In this document: in pieces, positions 63,590-64,000 of the stretch
How the letters are laid out: each line of letters opens with the position of its first letter
How positions within the stretch are numbered: position 1 is the stretch's first letter
NCBI RefSeq assembly: GCF_036417355.1
Contig: NZ_CP143889.1
Span: forward strand, 2,728,001 to 2,792,000
DNA length: 64,000 bases
DNA from: Akkermansia sp. RCC_12PD
GTDB taxonomy: Bacteria; Verrucomicrobiota; Verrucomicrobiia; Verrucomicrobiales; Akkermansiaceae
Direction of reading: 5' to 3'
Translations under genes and position numbers: made by a program
Notes under the pieces: generated by a model
What the model saw: the letters and a program-made list of their open reading frames with translations, nothing else
Databases searched by the model: none
What the model was told of the DNA's origin: nothing

Positions 63590-64000
63590 TTATCTTCTTC
63601 TCGCAGGCTGGGGCGCCGGGGGAGCGGGAGGAGCCGGGGCCTTCCCGCCGGAGAAGGGGGCGAAACTCCAATTCACGTTATCCAGGGGACCTCTGCCGCG
63701 CACCTGGAACAGGCCGCGCGCCAGCAGGAAGACGGGCGAGGTGAGAAGCTGCGGAATGCCGCGGAACCCCATCTGGAAATCGGAGTTGACCTGGAGGTCG
63801 GCCAGGCGTATCCATCCGCCGCCCTTCAGGGACAGGTTGCTGCCCGTGGCCACGAAGTTGTTCGTACGGATGTAGCCTTTTTCTATGGAAAAGTCGCAGT
63901 CGGCGCGGGTGAGCTTGTAGTTGATCAGGTGGCCCAGGCCGGGGATGTAATTGGCCAGGGCTTCCCCCAAAAAGCCGAAGATGGGGATTTCCACCAGGTT
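63590..64000 (-). CDS. AsmA-like/DUF3971-type envelope protein, C-terminal fragment
   Basis: The gene enters from the right edge; only its last 136 codons are seen. The sequence repeats short beta strands with ADCDFSIEKGYIRTNNFVATGSN and WIRLADLQVNSDFQMGF, a pattern seen in the C-terminal part of AsmA/TamB-like proteins that bridge the periplasm to carry lipids. It ends in a Pro/Ala-rich tail. The family call is tentative because most of the protein lies outside the window. Confidence 0.5.
   Translation of the reverse strand, partial: NLVEIPIFGFLGEALANYIPGLGHLINYKLTRADCDFSIEKGYIRTNNFVATGSNLSLKGGGWIRLADLQVNSDFQMGFRGIPQLLTSPVFLLARGLFQVRGRGPLDNVNWSFAPFSGGKAPAPPAPPAPQPARRR

Overview
The window looks like chromosomal DNA of a mucin-associated Verrucomicrobiota bacterium, most likely Akkermansia or a close relative. 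The indications are: a diderm envelope gene set with a fused LpxC-FabZ, secreted proteins ending in PEP-CTERM tails, a GH20 hexosaminidase followed directly by a sulfatase (mucin-glycan breakdown), moderately GC-rich coding DNA, and many genes without a clear Shine-Dalgarno. The species name is inference; no search was possible. Most of the window is core metabolism, with AT-richer accessory stretches at about 20.2-23.3, 25.6-27.1, 33.8-34.9 and 51.0-51.4 kb.

Layout. 0-12.9 kb: start of icd (partial), two small membrane proteins, a beta-CASP nuclease overlapping tmk, a minus-strand mscS-queF-queC run, a small RRM protein with long leader and terminator, gltX, then tatC and uppP. 13.2-20.2 kb: two secreted von Willebrand A proteins followed by an OmpR-type response regulator and a sensor kinase broken by one extra G in a G7 tract. 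20.5-23.3 kb: an AT-richer three-gene cluster of unknown function: a HEXXH protein whose C-terminal beta-rich module resembles two tandemly duplicated secreted proteins next to it. 23.3-30 kb: repeat-rich lipoprotein, glycosyltransferase-like protein, YkgJ-type Cys cluster protein, an IdeS/Mac-like cysteine protease with PEP-CTERM tail, XerD, and an orphan Dam-type methylase. 30-34.9 kb: GGGtGRT/NifU-like pair, phosphoesterase, flavodoxin, and a TPR remnant. 34.9-46.4 kb: aroC (frameshifted), HU, murA, the RNase P RNA gene, aroA, an iron alcohol dehydrogenase, a PfkB kinase and lpxC-fabZ. 46.6-64 kb: nucleotidyltransferase, phosphodiester glycosidase, lnt, ferredoxin, DciA-like protein, PEP-CTERM protein, GH20 and sulfatase, acyltransferase, GNATs, hpt, hom-lysC, and the C-terminal end of an AsmA-like protein.

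How parts fit: murA, lpxC-fabZ, uppP, lnt and possibly the MurU-like transferase serve envelope synthesis; aroA/aroC and hom/lysC serve amino-acid synthesis; GH20, sulfatase, the IdeS-like protease and the PEP-CTERM proteins face the host. Three genes (kinase, HEXXH protein, aroC) each become full length after one single-base correction. Two of these are one-G expansions of G runs, so either slippage or assembly error is possible, and they should be checked against reads.

The best candidates for something new are the IdeS-like PEP-CTERM protease, the HEXXH/twin-module cluster, and the VWA-VWA-two-component locus. No CRISPR array, tRNA, prophage or complete insertion sequence was seen.
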